Of a DNA stretch of 5,685 nucleotides, positions 4,823 through 5,685 are shown in pieces (the stretch's first letter is position 1; each line of letters starts with the position of its first letter). Under the pieces are notes generated by a model. That model did not search any database, was not told the DNA's origin, and saw nothing but the letters and a program-made list of their open reading frames with translations. The stretch lies in NCBI GenBank assembly GCA_002314555.1, contig DCGF01000104.1, positions 1 to 5,685 of the forward strand. Reading direction: 5' to 3'. Both the position numbers and the translations under genes were made by a program. Source of the stretch: Ruminococcaceae bacterium UBA1785. GTDB lineage: Bacteria; Bacillota; Clostridia; Oscillospirales; Acutalibacteraceae.

Positions 4823-5685
4823 ATGGCAAGAGTTTATAACTTCTCAGCTGGCCCATCAATGCTCCCTGAGTCAGTTCTTAATCGTGCAGCAGATGAGATG
4901 CTCGACTACGAGGGCACAGGCGAATCCGTAATGGAGATGAGCCACAGAAGTAAAGAATATGATGCAATCATCAAAGGCGCAGAAGCTCTCCTTCGTGAGC
5001 TTATGGAAATCCCAGATAACTATAAGGTACTTTTCCTTCAGGGCGGTGCTTCAACACAGTTTGCAGCTATCCCTATGAACTTCATGAACGGTTCAGGTAA
5101 AGCAGACTACGTAGTTTCTGGTCAGTGGTCAAACAAAGCTATGAAAGAAGCTCAAAAATACGGTGACGTAAAAGTAGTTGCTACTTCAAAAGAGCAGAAC
5201 TTCTCATGCGTTCCAGCAGTAGATCCTAAAGAACTCAGACCTGATGCTGACTACGTTTATGTTTGTCTTAACGAGACAGTACATGGTAACCTTATGAGAA
5301 AGCTTCCAGAGTGTGGCAACGTTCCACTTATCGCCGACATCTCTTCTTGCTTCCTCTCAGAGCCACTTGATATTTCTAAGTTCGGTATGGTTTATGGCGG
5401 CGCTCAGAAGAACGTTGCCCCTGCAGGTCTCACTATCTGCATTATCCGTGAGGACCTCCTCGGTAATGCACGTGACATCACACCTTCTATGCTCGACTAT
5501 GCACTTATGGCAGAGAACGACTCTCTCTATAACACACCACCATGCTATAACATCTACATCTGTAAGCTCGTTCTTGAGTGGATTAAGAAACTTGGTGGCC
5601 TCGATGCTATGAAGAAGCGTAACGAAGCTAAGGCTAAAATTCTCTATGACTTCCTCGACGAATCAGAGATGTTTAAGGGCACAGT
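4823..5685 (+). CDS. serC: Phosphoserine aminotransferase (3' truncated by window end)
   Basis: A PLP-dependent class V aminotransferase that converts 3-phosphohydroxypyruvate and glutamate to O-phosphoserine and 2-oxoglutarate in serine synthesis; it acts in the cytoplasm. The first 287 codons are present, against about 360 for the whole family member. Seen directly are the N-terminal YNFSAGPSMLP signature (residues 5-15), SHR (40-42, with H41 and R42 at substrate phosphate-binding positions), and the PLP phosphate loop GGASTQF (74-80). W102 should stack on the cofactor, T152 lies in NETVHG, and D172 in ADISS pairs with the pyridine nitrogen. K196 in GGAQKN is the Schiff-base lysine. These positions follow E. 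coli SerC within a few residues. The start is fixed by GGAGG at 4809-4813, nine bases before the ATG, and by the MxxxxNFSAGP family start. It has its own promoter, so it is independent of rnf. Confidence 0.97.
   Translation, partial: MARVYNFSAGPSMLPESVLNRAADEMLDYEGTGESVMEMSHRSKEYDAIIKGAEALLRELMEIPDNYKVLFLQGGASTQFAAIPMNFMNGSGKADYVVSGQWSNKAMKEAQKYGDVKVVATSKEQNFSCVPAVDPKELRPDADYVYVCLNETVHGNLMRKLPECGNVPLIADISSCFLSEPLDISKFGMVYGGAQKNVAPAGLTICIIREDLLGNARDITPSMLDYALMAENDSLYNTPPCYNIYICKLVLEWIKKLGGLDAMKKRNEAKAKILYDFLDESEMFKGT

Noticed and set aside
4686..4931. An 81-codon + strand ORF with a hydrophobic N-terminal half, spanning the serC promoter and start.
   Set aside because: It has no ribosome binding site, contains the serC promoter, and runs out of frame into well-supported serC. 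Its hydrophobicity comes from AT-rich DNA.
5313..5612. A 99-codon + strand ORF inside serC.
   Set aside because: It is out of frame with serC, whose reading frame carries the PLP-binding lysine and all family motifs across this stretch.

Overview
The window looks like chromosome from an anaerobic clostridial Firmicute, plausibly a Lachnospiraceae/Butyrivibrio-type gut or rumen bacterium. The evidence is the rnfCDGEAB gene order typical of Clostridia and Acetobacterium, strong GGAGG ribosome binding sites, AT-rich intergenic DNA with sigma-A-like promoters, and a codon style rich in CTT, GTT, GCT and ACA. The family-level assignment is an inference. All recognised genes lie on the + strand.

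Bases 1-4251 hold the 3' end of rnfC followed by complete rnfD, rnfG, rnfE, rnfA and rnfB. These encode the membrane Rnf complex, which passes electrons from reduced ferredoxin to NAD+ and couples this to Na+ or H+ export. From the family model, the likely path is ferredoxin to RnfB (iron-sulfur clusters), then the RnfA/RnfE membrane cluster, then the covalent flavins of RnfG and RnfD, then RnfC, which reduces NAD+. The first four gene junctions are identical one-base TAATG overlaps; only rnfA/rnfB are separated. A near-perfect rho-independent terminator closes the operon.

Bases 4308-4664 hold a small independent transcription unit. It has a sigma-A-like promoter, a roughly 90-base A-rich leader, a 51-residue ORF with an excellent ribosome binding site, and its own terminator. 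The peptide begins with a stretch matching the positional pattern of double-glycine-type leaders, followed by an acidic, cysteine-free tail. No transporter or modifying enzyme is visible nearby. It is the most interesting and least explained item here.

Bases 4665-5685 hold an AT-rich promoter region with a perfect 9-bp inverted repeat next to a near-consensus promoter, then serC (phosphoserine aminotransferase), cut off by the window end after 287 codons. Serine synthesis and Rnf appear to be separate transcription units that are merely adjacent. No tRNA, rRNA, CRISPR array or mobile element was recognised.
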